A DNA stretch of 12,194 bases from Rikenella sp. GTDB taxonomy: Bacteria > Bacteroidota > Bacteroidia > Bacteroidales > Rikenellaceae. The position numbers were made by a program, and so were the translations under genes. Of the stretch, positions 1 through 6,912 are shown piece after piece; positions within the stretch are counted from its first letter, which is position 1, and each line of letters opens with the position of its first letter. The notes under the pieces are model-generated. The model was not told where the DNA came from. It was given only the letters and a program-made list of their open reading frames with translations, and did no database searches. Where the stretch lies: positions 1 to 12,194 of the forward strand of contig JAIDFC010000273.1 of assembly GCA_029054535.1 (NCBI GenBank), given 5' to 3'.

Positions 1-424
1 CTTCGGGCCGAATCAAGGGCGCGTGGGCGTCTTCCGGAAAAAAGACGACGAACTCTCCGGCCAAAGCCGTGGTCGTGCTGGTCGGCAGGTCGTTGAAAAA
101 GCCGATGTCGTTCGTCGGGTCGAACGCGCCGCGCGGTTCGACGCAGGCTGCCCGTTGCGCCCATCCGAAATTCTCGCTCCCGGAGATCATCACCTGCAGG
201 TCGATATACCGCTCGTGCACCTCAAGCGAAGCCTCTTCCGGTCGTCGGAGGGTGTGGCTGCCGACCATCACGAAAAGGTCGTCGCCCTGGATCGTATGTT
301 TACCGTCCGAAGCCGGATCGGTCCATTCGGCGAGATGGGTGTCGATGTATTCGAACGCTTGCCGGAACAGGGGATGCAGGCCGTAGTATTTTTCGGCGCT
401 GCGCCCCAGAGAATCGTGAATCAT
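1..424 (-). CDS. YhcH/YjgK/YiaL (NanQ-like) family protein, 3' end cut off by the window
   Basis: I translated this by hand from the complementary strand. An ATG at 424-422 opens a frame that runs without a stop to base 1, giving 141 residues and no C-terminus. The family is recognised by VHERYIDLQ at residues 69-77 and FFPEDAHAP at 128-136. These match the E. coli YhcH pattern 'LHEQYIDIQ ... FMPGEPHKP', a small cupin-like beta-sandwich protein. The N-terminal LHPLF segment (16-20) and the 'IQGDDLFVMV' strand (45-54) also fit. E. coli YhcH (NanQ) is a cytoplasmic sialic-acid anomerase, and the related EbgC accompanies a beta-galactosidase. The substrate here cannot be read from sequence. The gene lies 88 bp downstream of, and in the same direction as, the outer-membrane protein gene. 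No clear promoter was found between them, so co-transcription is possible. About 10-15 C-terminal residues are probably missing. Confidence 0.88.
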   Translation of the reverse strand, partial: MIHDSLGRSAEKYYGLHPLFRQAFEYIDTHLAEWTDPASDGKHTIQGDDLFVMVGSHTLRRPEEASLEVHERYIDLQVMISGSENFGWAQRAACVEPRGAFDPTNDIGFFNDLPTSTTTALAGEFVVFFPEDAHAPLIRPE

Positions 425-512
425 AGGTCTTTATTCGTCTTGGTAATAGAATGAAAAACAGTCGGTCGAAGCGATCGGTCCTCAAAAGAAAAAAGAGGGA
501 ACAAACCGTCTC

Positions 513-1271
513 CTACCGCAAATATTTGTCGTACCAGTTCACCGTCCGCCCCGTGCTGACCCGTCCGTCCTTGAGGACCTTTCCGACCTTGAGTTTGATC
601 CCTGCCGAGACCACTCCGGTAAATCCGTATCCTCCCTCGACAAAGAAGCAGAAGTTCCCCTTCCCCATCTCGACCCCGAGCGGCGAGACCTGCCAACCGA
701 AGATCGCCTTGGCCGACTGGTCCTGATCGACCGAGACCCAGCGGTTTCCGAGTCCGAACCCGATCCCAGCCCGGGTGTAGAGCGAGATCCAGTTGTTCCG
801 CAACCAGTTGACACGCAACGACGGCAGCAAGGTGAACCAGTCGTCCTTCTGGTCGTTTTTGTCTCGATCCCGAAACTCCTGCCGCCCTTTGTTGTGCGAA
901 TAGACGAACGGCACGTTGAGCTCCAGCCACGGCGTGATTTCGTAGTTGATCCCGAAGCTGACGGTCCCGAAACAGCTCGTGATATGCCCCGCCGGTACCC
1001 CCTGCGCGCTCGGAGCGTTGTTCTCCATGAACGGGAACCGCGCATTGGCATAACTGTCGTACGACGTAACCGGCGAGTAACCGTAGCCGAACGTAATGGC
1101 GATCCGGCTCCGCCTCACCTCCTGCGGCTGCACGTAGACCTTCTTTCCGGTCGAATCCTCCACGCGCGGCGTGAACGGCGTAATCAGCCGCCCGTTCTGC
1201 CCCCGGGCCGAGGCGAGAGACAACGCCGCGCCCCCGAGCAGCAACAACATTCCTTTGAAATTCATGACCAT
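513..1271 (-). CDS. outer-membrane beta-barrel protein with signal peptide
   Basis: This is a 252-residue protein. It starts with a hydrophobic signal peptide (residues about 6-21, LLLLGGAALSLASA, probable cleavage near ASARG/Q). The rest is made of alternating, aromatic-rich strands with glycine turns (for example residues about 57-65 and 173-181, and the final TVNWYDKYLR). This composition suits a small 8-stranded outer-membrane barrel. No OmpA peptidoglycan-binding domain follows, and no porin subfamily is recognisable, so the function is unknown. Two ATGs six bases apart (1271 and 1265) could both serve as starts, and the second (MNFKGM) gives an equally good signal peptide. Transcription diverges from the tolC gene across a 113-bp control region with palindromes. 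A link to envelope stress or to the efflux locus is possible but unproven. Confidence 0.75.
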   Translation of the reverse strand: MVMNFKGMLLLLGGAALSLASARGQNGRLITPFTPRVEDSTGKKVYVQPQEVRRSRIAITFGYGYSPVTSYDSYANARFPFMENNAPSAQGVPAGHITSCFGTVSFGINYEITPWLELNVPFVYSHNKGRQEFRDRDKNDQKDDWFTLLPSLRVNWLRNNWISLYTRAGIGFGLGNRWVSVDQDQSAKAIFGWQVSPLGVEMGKGNFCFFVEGGYGFTGVVSAGIKLKVGKVLKDGRVSTGRTVNWYDKYLR

Positions 1272-1310
1272 ATCTATCGATTTAAGGTTAGCCTTCTTCG
1301 TTCTCCGAGA

Positions 1311-1334
1311 TTCAAATTTAGCGCTAAATTTGAA
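1311..1334. promoter_or_regulatory. 24-bp perfect palindrome, candidate operator between divergent genes
   Basis: Bases 1311-1334 equal their own reverse complement. The half-site is TTCAAATTTAGC. Each end carries a TTTG, so the palindrome embeds the likely -33 element of the plus-strand tolC promoter (1329-1332) and offers a TTTG at the mirror position on the minus strand. On the minus strand a weak -7 candidate, TAACCTTA, lies 22 nt further on. A dimeric regulator bound here would cover both start regions. No regulator gene of the TetR, MarR or Crp type is in the window. The symmetry is seen directly; the operator role is inferred. Confidence 0.6.
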
Positions 1335-1360
1335 ATTCTATACGAATATTCGTAACATTG
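1329..1360 (+). promoter_or_regulatory. Bacteroidota-type promoter of the tolC gene
   Basis: TTTG at 1329-1332 is followed after exactly 20 nt by TAACATTG at 1353-1360. That is one mismatch from the Bacteroidota -7 consensus TAnnTTTG, with the usual 19-21 nt spacing. Transcription should start a few bases after 1360, leaving a short leader before the ATG at 1385. Both boxes overlap palindromes. Confidence 0.6.
1341..1354. promoter_or_regulatory. 14-bp perfect palindrome TACGAATATTCGTA in the tolC promoter spacer
   Basis: The 14 bases are perfectly self-complementary. They lie between the -33 and -7 boxes and share two bases with the -7 box, a position typical of repressor binding. The sequence differs from the 24-bp palindrome six bases upstream, so a second regulator, or an accessory site, is possible. 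Confidence 0.45.
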
Positions 1361-1384
1361 TCCATAGAATTGTCCGTTTATCGC

Positions 1385-2686
1385 ATGACCAGAACCTTGA
1401 TTTCCGCCCTGTTTCTGTCGTTTGTCTTCGGCGGGGCGACGGCTCAGGAGTCCGTCCTGACCTTACAGCATTGTCGCGACGCGGCGGTGAACCGCTCGCC
1501 GCTCACCGAACGCCAGTCGCTGGCCGGCGAAAAACGCCAGGCACAGGATCGGGTGGCGGGGGCGGCCTGGATCCCGCAGCTGGAGATCAACGCCCAGGCC
1601 AGCTACCAGAACGAGACGATACGTTTTCCGGGCGACCTGCCGATCCCGATCTCGCTCGACCTGCCGCGAGACCAGTACAAAGCGACCGTAGACCTCAATC
1701 AGGTGATTTACGACGGGGGGAGCATTCGGAATACCAAGCGGATCAACGCGGCTACGGAACAGGTCGAAACCGCTTCGCTGGCCGTGCAACTCGACCGGCT
1801 GAGGGACCGGATCAACGACACCTATGTGCGGATTCTGCTGACCGACAGACAGCTGAGAGTCAACACCTTGATGCAGCAGACCCTGGCCTCGGACATGAAA
1901 AGCGTAGCGGCGCAGGTGGCCAACGGGACGGCTACCGGCAGCGCACAGGCGGCCCTGACGGCACGAATGTTGGAATTGCAACAGCAGGAAGCGGAGTTGC
2001 GCGGAAACAGAACCGCCCTCACCGAGACGCTCGGCACCTTGACCGGCATGATCATTACGGACGAGACGGTTCTACAAACGCCGGAGATTCCGGTGGGTTT
2101 GCCGGACGACACGGTCGGTGCGGAGGGAGACGCGGCGCGCGGGCGGACCGAACTGCAACTCTACGCCCGGCAACGCGAACAAATCGACATTCAGGACAAA
2201 CTCCTGAACAGCAAATCGCTGCCGAAAATCTCGCTCTTCGCCAGCGGGGGCTACGGGCGACCGGGATACAACTTCCTGGACCGCGATTTCGCCTTGATGG
2301 CGATCGGGGGCATCCGGCTCAACGTGCCGCTGACGGGCTGGGACGCCACCCAACGCGAAAAACGAGCCAACCGGATCCAAAGCCAGGACATCGACCAACA
2401 ACAACGCGACTTCGAACGCAACGTCTCGATCGAGGCGGCGCAATACCGAACCGAGATCGAACGGCTGCGACAGGTTACGGCGATGGATACGCAGATTGTG
2501 GCGGCACGGGCGGCCGTGCGCGAACGAGCCTGCGCGCAGTTCAAAGGCGGGGTGATTACCTACTCGGAGTACCTGACGGAGTTCAACAACGAGGTCGCGG
2601 CGCGGATCAACGCCGAAACCAATGCGCTCCGGCTGGTCCAGGCCTGGCTCGGGTTCGAAGCCGCTCAAGGTATTTATAACCGATAA
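1385..2686 (+). CDS. TolC-family outer-membrane efflux channel
   Basis: This 433-residue protein forms the trimeric outer-membrane exit duct of a tripartite exporter. I start it at the ATG at 1385 because that gives a clean signal peptide (MTRTLISALFLSFVFGGATA, cleavage before QES). The frame stays open to a TTG at 1358, but that codon lies inside the promoter. The mature start 'VLTLQHCRDAAVNRSP' is the usual TolC opening helix. Long amphipathic coiled-coil helices rich in Q, A, R and E follow in two repeats (roughly 120-215 and 320-410), separated by short beta segments. These include DLNQVIYDGG (mature strand, then the G-G turn typical of the family) and IRLNVPLTGWDATQREKR. No lipobox cysteine is present, so it is probably not a lipoprotein. 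It is the first gene of the efflux locus, and a structured repeat separates it from the adaptor gene. Confidence 0.92.
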   Translation: MTRTLISALFLSFVFGGATAQESVLTLQHCRDAAVNRSPLTERQSLAGEKRQAQDRVAGAAWIPQLEINAQASYQNETIRFPGDLPIPISLDLPRDQYKATVDLNQVIYDGGSIRNTKRINAATEQVETASLAVQLDRLRDRINDTYVRILLTDRQLRVNTLMQQTLASDMKSVAAQVANGTATGSAQAALTARMLELQQQEAELRGNRTALTETLGTLTGMIITDETVLQTPEIPVGLPDDTVGAEGDAARGRTELQLYARQREQIDIQDKLLNSKSLPKISLFASGGYGRPGYNFLDRDFALMAIGGIRLNVPLTGWDATQREKRANRIQSQDIDQQQRDFERNVSIEAAQYRTEIERLRQVTAMDTQIVAARAAVRERACAQFKGGVITYSEYLTEFNNEVAARINAETNALRLVQAWLGFEAAQGIYNR

Positions 2687-2712
2687 ATACACGGTATATC
2701 TTGATATAACCG

Positions 2713-3014
2713 TTCTTTAGCGACAGGAGGGTACTGTACTTTCTGTGAACAGAAAGTACCAAAGAAACTTTCGGGAATGCTTCGCATTCCATGACCGTTC
2801 TTAGTTGAATAGCTTTGTGTTTTCTTTTGGGGTGGTCTTTTTGTGGCGCGCAAATAAGGTTAACACAACTCAGCGCGCTCACAAAAAGTGCCACCCCGAG
2901 GATAAGTCCGCAAGGCTCTTGACTACGGCAGCCCATGCGATACGTAGTATCGCCCAAAGTTTTTCTGGTTCTCTTTGTTCACAAAGAGAACAGTTCTAGC
3001 CCATAGCTAATGAA
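2713..3014 (+). repeat. structured intergenic repeat, copy 1 (about 302 bp, imperfect terminal inverted repeats)
   Basis: This fills the gap between tolC and the adaptor gene. The ends 2713-2750 and 2977-3014 are inverted copies of each other over 38 positions with 27 identities. Inside are five hairpins:
- 2736-2759: 10-bp stem GTACTTTCTG, loop TGAA.
- 2774-2790: 7-bp stem GGAATGC, loop TTC.
- 2829-2897: long imperfect stem, GGGGTGG...GCGCGC pairing with GCGCGC...CCACCCC.
- 2937-2953: 7-bp stem GCGATAC, loop GTA.
- 2968-2991: 10-bp stem GTTCTCTTTG, loop TTCA.
Bases 2911-2984 match copy 2 with one mismatch. No convincing ORF or transposase is inside. It resembles a non-autonomous MITE-like element or a structured transcript segment. 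Homology with copy 2 may extend left to about 2705. The right end reaches an upstream in-frame ATG (3010) of the next gene. Confidence 0.8.
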
Positions 3015-3066
3015 TTGTAATACAGGAATAACTAAGATTATAAGTTTAGCGATTAGAGACATAGAT

Positions 3067-3993
3067 ATGAGACGAGAATTAAGGATCGCGGGGTTGGTGT
3101 TGTTTGCGGGGTTTTCGGCCGTAGGTTGCGTTCAGGGTCCGGAGGCCGACGCTTACGGCAATTTCGAGGCGGTGGGGGTGATCGTATCGGCCGATTGCAA
3201 CGGGAAACTGTTGGATTTCCAGGTCGACGAGGGTACGCGTTTGCGTCGGGGCGAGATCGTGGGTTGGGTCGACACGACTCAGCTGCTCTTGCAGCGCGAC
3301 CAGTTGATGGCCGAGCTGAACGTTTGTCGGGCACAGCTGCCGCAGAAAGACAAGCAGTTGGACGTCATTCGCGAACAGCTGGCCAAGACGCGGCACGAGT
3401 TGAAACGCGTCAAAGCGCTGGCCGAAGCCGATGCTTCGACGGCTCAGCAAGTCGATAACCTGACTTACGACGCCGAGATCCTGCAAAAACAGCTCGAAGC
3501 CGAGGAATCGAATCTCGACATCCAGACCCGGACCTTGCTGGCCCGGATGGAGCCGATCCGACAACAGATTTTGCAGGTGCAGGATCGGATCGATCATGCC
3601 TATGTGGTCAACCCGGTGGCGGGGACCGTGCTGGCGAAGTATGCCGAACAGTACGAACTGGCCTCGATCGGAAAACCGCTCTACAAGATCGCGAACCTCG
3701 ACACGCTGATCCTGCGGGCTTATGTCGAAGAGCCGCAACTGGCCTCGATCCGGCTCGGACAGACCGTCCGGGTGGCGGTCGACAGCGCCTATGTCGGAGC
3801 CGCGAAGTTCTCCGGACGGATCGGATGGATCGCCGACCAGGCGGAGTTCACGCCAAAAGTGATCCAAACCCGCGACGAACGGGTCAATTTGGTCTATGCC
3901 CTCAAAATCTACGTCCCGAACCCGGGCGCGCTCAAAATCGGTATGCCGGCGGAAGTCTTCTTCGATACCGACAACGATACTGTCGATAAATAA
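3067..3993 (+). CDS. HlyD/YbhG-like periplasmic adaptor (membrane fusion) lipoprotein
   Basis: This 309-residue protein would bridge the inner-membrane ABC-2 permeases and TolC. I chose the ATG at 3067 over the one at 3010 because it gives a compact signal, RRELR then a hydrophobic stretch ending SAVGC with Cys21 as the lipidation site. The lipobox is weak (A-V-G-C). The longer form would put 19 odd residues in front and begin inside the repeat. Order of parts: first half of a lipoyl-like domain (about 34-65, VIVSADCNGKLLDFQVDEGT), a long coiled-coil hairpin (about 70-175), the second half lipoyl segment (NPVAGTVLAKYAEQYELAS, about 180-200), and a beta-barrel ending GMPAEVFF. It resembles E. 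coli YbhG and EmrA-type adaptors. The stop TAA shares one base with the ATG of the ATPase gene, so the two are translationally coupled. No confident promoter was found; a TAAGTTTA at 3041-3048 lacks a well-spaced upstream box. Confidence 0.9.
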   Translation: MRRELRIAGLVLFAGFSAVGCVQGPEADAYGNFEAVGVIVSADCNGKLLDFQVDEGTRLRRGEIVGWVDTTQLLLQRDQLMAELNVCRAQLPQKDKQLDVIREQLAKTRHELKRVKALAEADASTAQQVDNLTYDAEILQKQLEAEESNLDIQTRTLLARMEPIRQQILQVQDRIDHAYVVNPVAGTVLAKYAEQYELASIGKPLYKIANLDTLILRAYVEEPQLASIRLGQTVRVAVDSAYVGAAKFSGRIGWIADQAEFTPKVIQTRDERVNLVYALKIYVPNPGALKIGMPAEVFFDTDNDTVDK

Positions 3994-4949
3994 TGATATC
4001 GGTCGAGAACATATCGAAACGATGGGGCGACGTGGTTGCTTTGGAGAGCGTGTCGTTGGAGGCGGGACGGGGCGAGATCCACGGGTTGATCGGCGCGGAC
4101 GGGGCCGGAAAGAGCACCTTGTTCGAGATTCTCGTAACGTTGGTACGGGCCGATTCGGGGAGAGCGTACGTCGGAGGGTACGACGTGGCGCGGGAGTGGC
4201 GCGCGGTTCGGCAGAACGTCGGGTATATGCCCTCCGCCTTTTCGTTGTACGGCGACCTGACCGTGGGCGAGAACCTCGCTTTCTTCGCCCGGATCTATCG
4301 ACAGCCCGTGAAGCGGGTTCATGAGTTGGTGGGGGATATCTGGCGACAGATCGAACCGTTTTCGTCCCGTCCGGCGTCGAAACTCTCCGGAGGGATGAAA
4401 CAGAAGCTGGCGTTGTGTTGCGCGATGATCCACGATCCGGACGTGCTGATGCTCGACGAGCCGACCACCGGAGTCGATCCGACCTCGCGGAGCGAGTTTT
4501 GGGAGGCCCTTCGCGGCCTGGCCGACCGCGGGAAGAGCGTTTTGGTGTCGACCTCGTATATGGACGAGGCGGCGAAATGCGACGGCATGACCCTGCTGCA
4601 CCGGGGCGAGGTACTCGACAGCCTCCGACCGACCGACGTCGAGGGACACTATCGGGGGACGCTGTACGAGATCTGCACGCCGGACATGACATTGAACAGC
4701 CGGTTGTTGGAGCTGCTTCGGGAGTGGTCGCTGTGTCGAGGCTGCTACTCGTTCGGCGACCGGATCCACCTGGGGATCGCGCTGGAGGGGATCCAGACCG
4801 AAACCGTACAGAGTTACCTGCGCGCCCAGGGGGTGGAGACCGCTTCGATCGGCGTTCGGGTGGCCGTTCCGACGGTCGAAGACCTCTTCATTCAACTCAC
4901 CTCGACCCCGGAGACGGAGAGCGGCGGACCGGAACCGGACTTAGCATAA
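3993..4949 (+). CDS. ABC transporter ATPase 1 (YbhF N-half type; Q-loop and switch residues altered)
   Basis: This is a 318-residue cytoplasmic nucleotide-binding protein. Walker A is GADGAGKST (34-42), the signature LSGGMKQKL (131-139) and Walker B VLMLDEP (151-157, with D155 and E156). Two positions are unusual. The Q-loop reads VGYMPSAFSLY, with Ser81 where Gln is expected. The switch reads VSTSYMDEA, with Ser188 where His is expected. The missing His is also seen in the first half of E. coli YbhF (STSYLDEA, recalled), so it is a family trait. I do not recall the missing Gln there. A C-terminal extension (about 210-318) resembles the linker between the YbhF halves. It overlaps the adaptor stop by one base and lies 14 bp before ATPase 2. 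It most likely forms a heterodimer with ATPase 2 and contributes the intact signature. Confidence 0.92.
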   Translation: MISVENISKRWGDVVALESVSLEAGRGEIHGLIGADGAGKSTLFEILVTLVRADSGRAYVGGYDVAREWRAVRQNVGYMPSAFSLYGDLTVGENLAFFARIYRQPVKRVHELVGDIWRQIEPFSSRPASKLSGGMKQKLALCCAMIHDPDVLMLDEPTTGVDPTSRSEFWEALRGLADRGKSVLVSTSYMDEAAKCDGMTLLHRGEVLDSLRPTDVEGHYRGTLYEICTPDMTLNSRLLELLREWSLCRGCYSFGDRIHLGIALEGIQTETVQSYLRAQGVETASIGVRVAVPTVEDLFIQLTSTPETESGGPEPDLA

Positions 4950-4963
4950 CAAGGCTGACAGGT

Positions 4964-5761
4964 ATGAACGATCGGAATATCATCGTACGCCGCCTGACCC
5001 GTCGATTCGGGTCTTTTACGGCCGTGGACGACCTCTCGTTCGAGGTCGGACGGGGCGAAGTGTTCGGTTTTCTGGGAGCCAACGGCGCCGGGAAAACCAC
5101 GGCGATCCGGATGCTGTGCGGTCTGCTGCGGCCGACGTCGGGAGAGGCCGAGGTGGCCGGCTACGACGTGGCGCGGAAACCCGAACAGGTCAAACGCCGG
5201 ATCGGATATATGAGTCAACGGTTTTCACTCTACGCCGACCTCACCGTGAACGAAAACCTGCAACTCTTCGGGACCATCTACGGCGTACGGCGGCGGGCGC
5301 TGCGGGAGCGGATCGACGAGATGTACCGCAAGCTGGCGATGAGCGACCTGAGAGACCAATTGGTGGGTGATTTGCCGCCGGGATGGAAACAGAAAATCGC
5401 CCTCTCGGCAGCCATGTTGCACCGGCCGGAGGTGTTGTTTCTGGACGAGCCGACCGGCGGAGTCGATCCGTTGGAACGGCGACGCTTTTGGGAGCTGATC
5501 CTCGACGCGGCGGGCGAAGGAATGACCGTTCTAGTAACGACCCACTACCTGGACGAGGCTCTGTACTGCCACCGGACGCTGATTATGGCCGACGGCGAGA
5601 TGAAAGCGCTGGATCATCCGCGGAGCCTGATGGAGGCGCACGGGGCGCGGGATATGGACGAGTTGTTCGGCCGGCTCACACGAGGCGGGACGGAGGAGAA
5701 AACGGTAGCGGCGACTCCGTCGGCAGACGAAGAAAATGAGAGAAAGGAGGAAAACGTATGA
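4964..5761 (+). CDS. ABC transporter ATPase 2 (YbhF C-half type; degenerate signature)
   Basis: This is a 265-residue nucleotide-binding protein. Walker A is GANGAGKTT (38-46), the Q-loop IGYMSQRFSLY (80-90, Gln85), Walker B VLFLDEPTGGVDP (157-169) and the switch TTHYLDEA (192-199, His194). All of these are canonical. The signature is not: LPPGWKQK (137-144) replaces LSGGxxQ. E. coli YbhF has LPLGFKQR in its C-half (recalled), which places this protein as the counterpart of that half. Its catalytic residues combined with the LSGGM of ATPase 1 would make the competent ATP site. The tail (about 235-265) is charged and low-complexity and overlaps the ribosome-binding site of the next gene. The stop overlaps the permease start as ATGA. 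Confidence 0.92.
   Translation: MNDRNIIVRRLTRRFGSFTAVDDLSFEVGRGEVFGFLGANGAGKTTAIRMLCGLLRPTSGEAEVAGYDVARKPEQVKRRIGYMSQRFSLYADLTVNENLQLFGTIYGVRRRALRERIDEMYRKLAMSDLRDQLVGDLPPGWKQKIALSAAMLHRPEVLFLDEPTGGVDPLERRRFWELILDAAGEGMTVLVTTHYLDEALYCHRTLIMADGEMKALDHPRSLMEAHGARDMDELFGRLTRGGTEEKTVAATPSADEENERKEENV
5741..5750 (+). promoter_or_regulatory. strong Shine-Dalgarno sequence AGAAAGGAGG before the first permease
   Basis: AGAAAGGAGG ends 7 nt before the ATG at 5758, inside the end of the ATPase 2 coding sequence. It is a near-perfect anti-16S match with ideal spacing. Bacteroidota genes generally do not rely on such sites, and the other starts in this window lack one. It supports the ATG at 5758 as the start. 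Confidence 0.6.
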
Positions 5762-6897
5762 CGATACGGAGCCGTTTTCTGAGCATCGTGGGGAAGGAGT
5801 GGCGGCACATTCTGCGCGAACGGCGGACGCTGTCGATGCTTTTCGTCATTCCGCTGGCCCTCGTTTTGCTGTTCGGTTACGTGATCTCGACCGACGTCGA
5901 CCATACGCCGGTGGCGGTGTTGGACGGATCGCAGGGCGATCCTTTGGCACGCCGCTTGGTACAGAAACTGACGGCCGCCGACCGTTTCCGGGTCGAGCGG
6001 ACCCTCCGGAGCGAGGCGGAGATCGACGCAGCGTTCCGAACGGGGACGATACGGCTGGCCGTGGTGATTCCGCCGCACTTCGGATCGGACGCCCGACGGC
6101 CGGGGGGGGCGCAGGTGCAGCTCATCGCCGACGCTTCGGACCTGAACCTGGCGACGACCGTGCTGAGCTATGCGACGGGGATCATCGCCGAACTGGATGC
6201 GGAGCTGAACGACGACGGGCAGGGCGATCTGCGACAAGGGGCGACGCTGCGGACCGACGTGCGGATGATGTACAATCCGGAGCTGAAATCGGCCTATATG
6301 TTCGTTCCGGGGGTGATTGCGATGATCGTGATGATCGTGGCGGCGTTGATGACCTCCGTAACGCTGGCCCGCGAGAAGGAGACGGGGACGCTGCGGCTGC
6401 TGACGATCTCGCCGCTCAAGGCGCGGACCATCGTCTTGGGGAAAGTGGTTCCGTACTTCGTGCTGACAGCGATCAGCACCGCATCGATCATGCTGCTGGG
6501 GACGGCGGTTTTCGGGATCCCGTGCCACGGGAGCTTGTGGGGGGTGGCGCTGCTCTGCTCGCTCTTCATCCTCTCGGCCATCGGACTCGGTATCCTGATC
6601 TCGGCCATGGTTCGAACGCAACAAGCCGCCTTGACAGCGGCGCTCCTGGGGCTGTTCATGCCCACCATGCTGCTCTCGGGATTCATCTTCCCGATCGCGA
6701 ACATGCCCGTCGTGCTGCAATGGCTCTGCCAGGCCGTGCCGGCCACCTGGTTCATCGCGGGAATCAAAAACCTGATGTTCAAAGGGGTCCCGGTCGCCGA
6801 AATCTGGCTCCCCATCGCCATCCTCGGAGCGCTGGCCACCGTGCTCTTCGCCGCGGCTCTCGCCTTGTTCCTCCGCTGCGAAAAACCTACCCGATAA
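5758..6897 (+). CDS. ABC-2 type permease (YbhS/YhhJ-like)
   Basis: This 379-residue inner-membrane protein has one N-terminal membrane helix (about 25-43) and a periplasmic domain (about 45-178) containing TPVAVLDGSQGDPLARRLV. Five C-terminal helices follow (about 183-203, 231-253, 262-283, 293-313, 349-372). The cytoplasmic elbow AREKETGTLRLLTISPLKA (204-222) is the hallmark coupling motif of ABC-2 drug/lipid exporters, and SGFIFPIANMP (307-317) is the usual late loop. Length and topology match YbhS, YbhR and YhhJ. It overlaps ATPase 2 by four bases, so they are translationally coupled. Substrates of E. coli YbhFSR reported in the literature include cationic drugs and ions; the substrate here is unknown. 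The gene is followed directly by the second structured repeat. Confidence 0.92.
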   Translation: MTIRSRFLSIVGKEWRHILRERRTLSMLFVIPLALVLLFGYVISTDVDHTPVAVLDGSQGDPLARRLVQKLTAADRFRVERTLRSEAEIDAAFRTGTIRLAVVIPPHFGSDARRPGGAQVQLIADASDLNLATTVLSYATGIIAELDAELNDDGQGDLRQGATLRTDVRMMYNPELKSAYMFVPGVIAMIVMIVAALMTSVTLAREKETGTLRLLTISPLKARTIVLGKVVPYFVLTAISTASIMLLGTAVFGIPCHGSLWGVALLCSLFILSAIGLGILISAMVRTQQAALTAALLGLFMPTMLLSGFIFPIANMPVVLQWLCQAVPATWFIAGIKNLMFKGVPVAEIWLPIAILGALATVLFAAALALFLRCEKPTR

Positions 6898-6912
6898 CTA
6901 ATTTATAAACTG

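Noticed and set aside
1358..1384. TTG start extending the TolC protein by nine residues
   Set aside because: It lies in the -7 region of the promoter, and the ATG at 1385 gives a proper signal peptide.
1171..2679. 502-residue plus-strand frame overlapping the TolC gene
   Set aside because: It is low-complexity Arg/Gly/Pro in the wrong frame, and the TolC frame has recognisable family features.
2736..2759. First hairpin of the repeat as an intrinsic terminator of tolC
   Set aside because: A purine-rich sequence, not a T-run, follows the stem on the plus strand.
2810..2817. TAGCTTTG -7 box inside repeat copy 1 as a promoter for the adaptor operon
   Set aside because: The -7 match is perfect, but no TTTG-like box lies 19-21 nt upstream, and it is followed by the long stem. 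It remains only a weak possibility.
2805..2999. 64-residue frame inside repeat copy 1
   Set aside because: It runs across hairpin arms with no similarity to any family, and it is not maintained in copy 2.
3079..4692. 537-residue open frame antisense to the adaptor and ATPase 1 genes
   Set aside because: It is arginine/serine/proline-rich, as expected from the reverse of GC-rich coding DNA, and the sense strand carries clear Walker and signature motifs.
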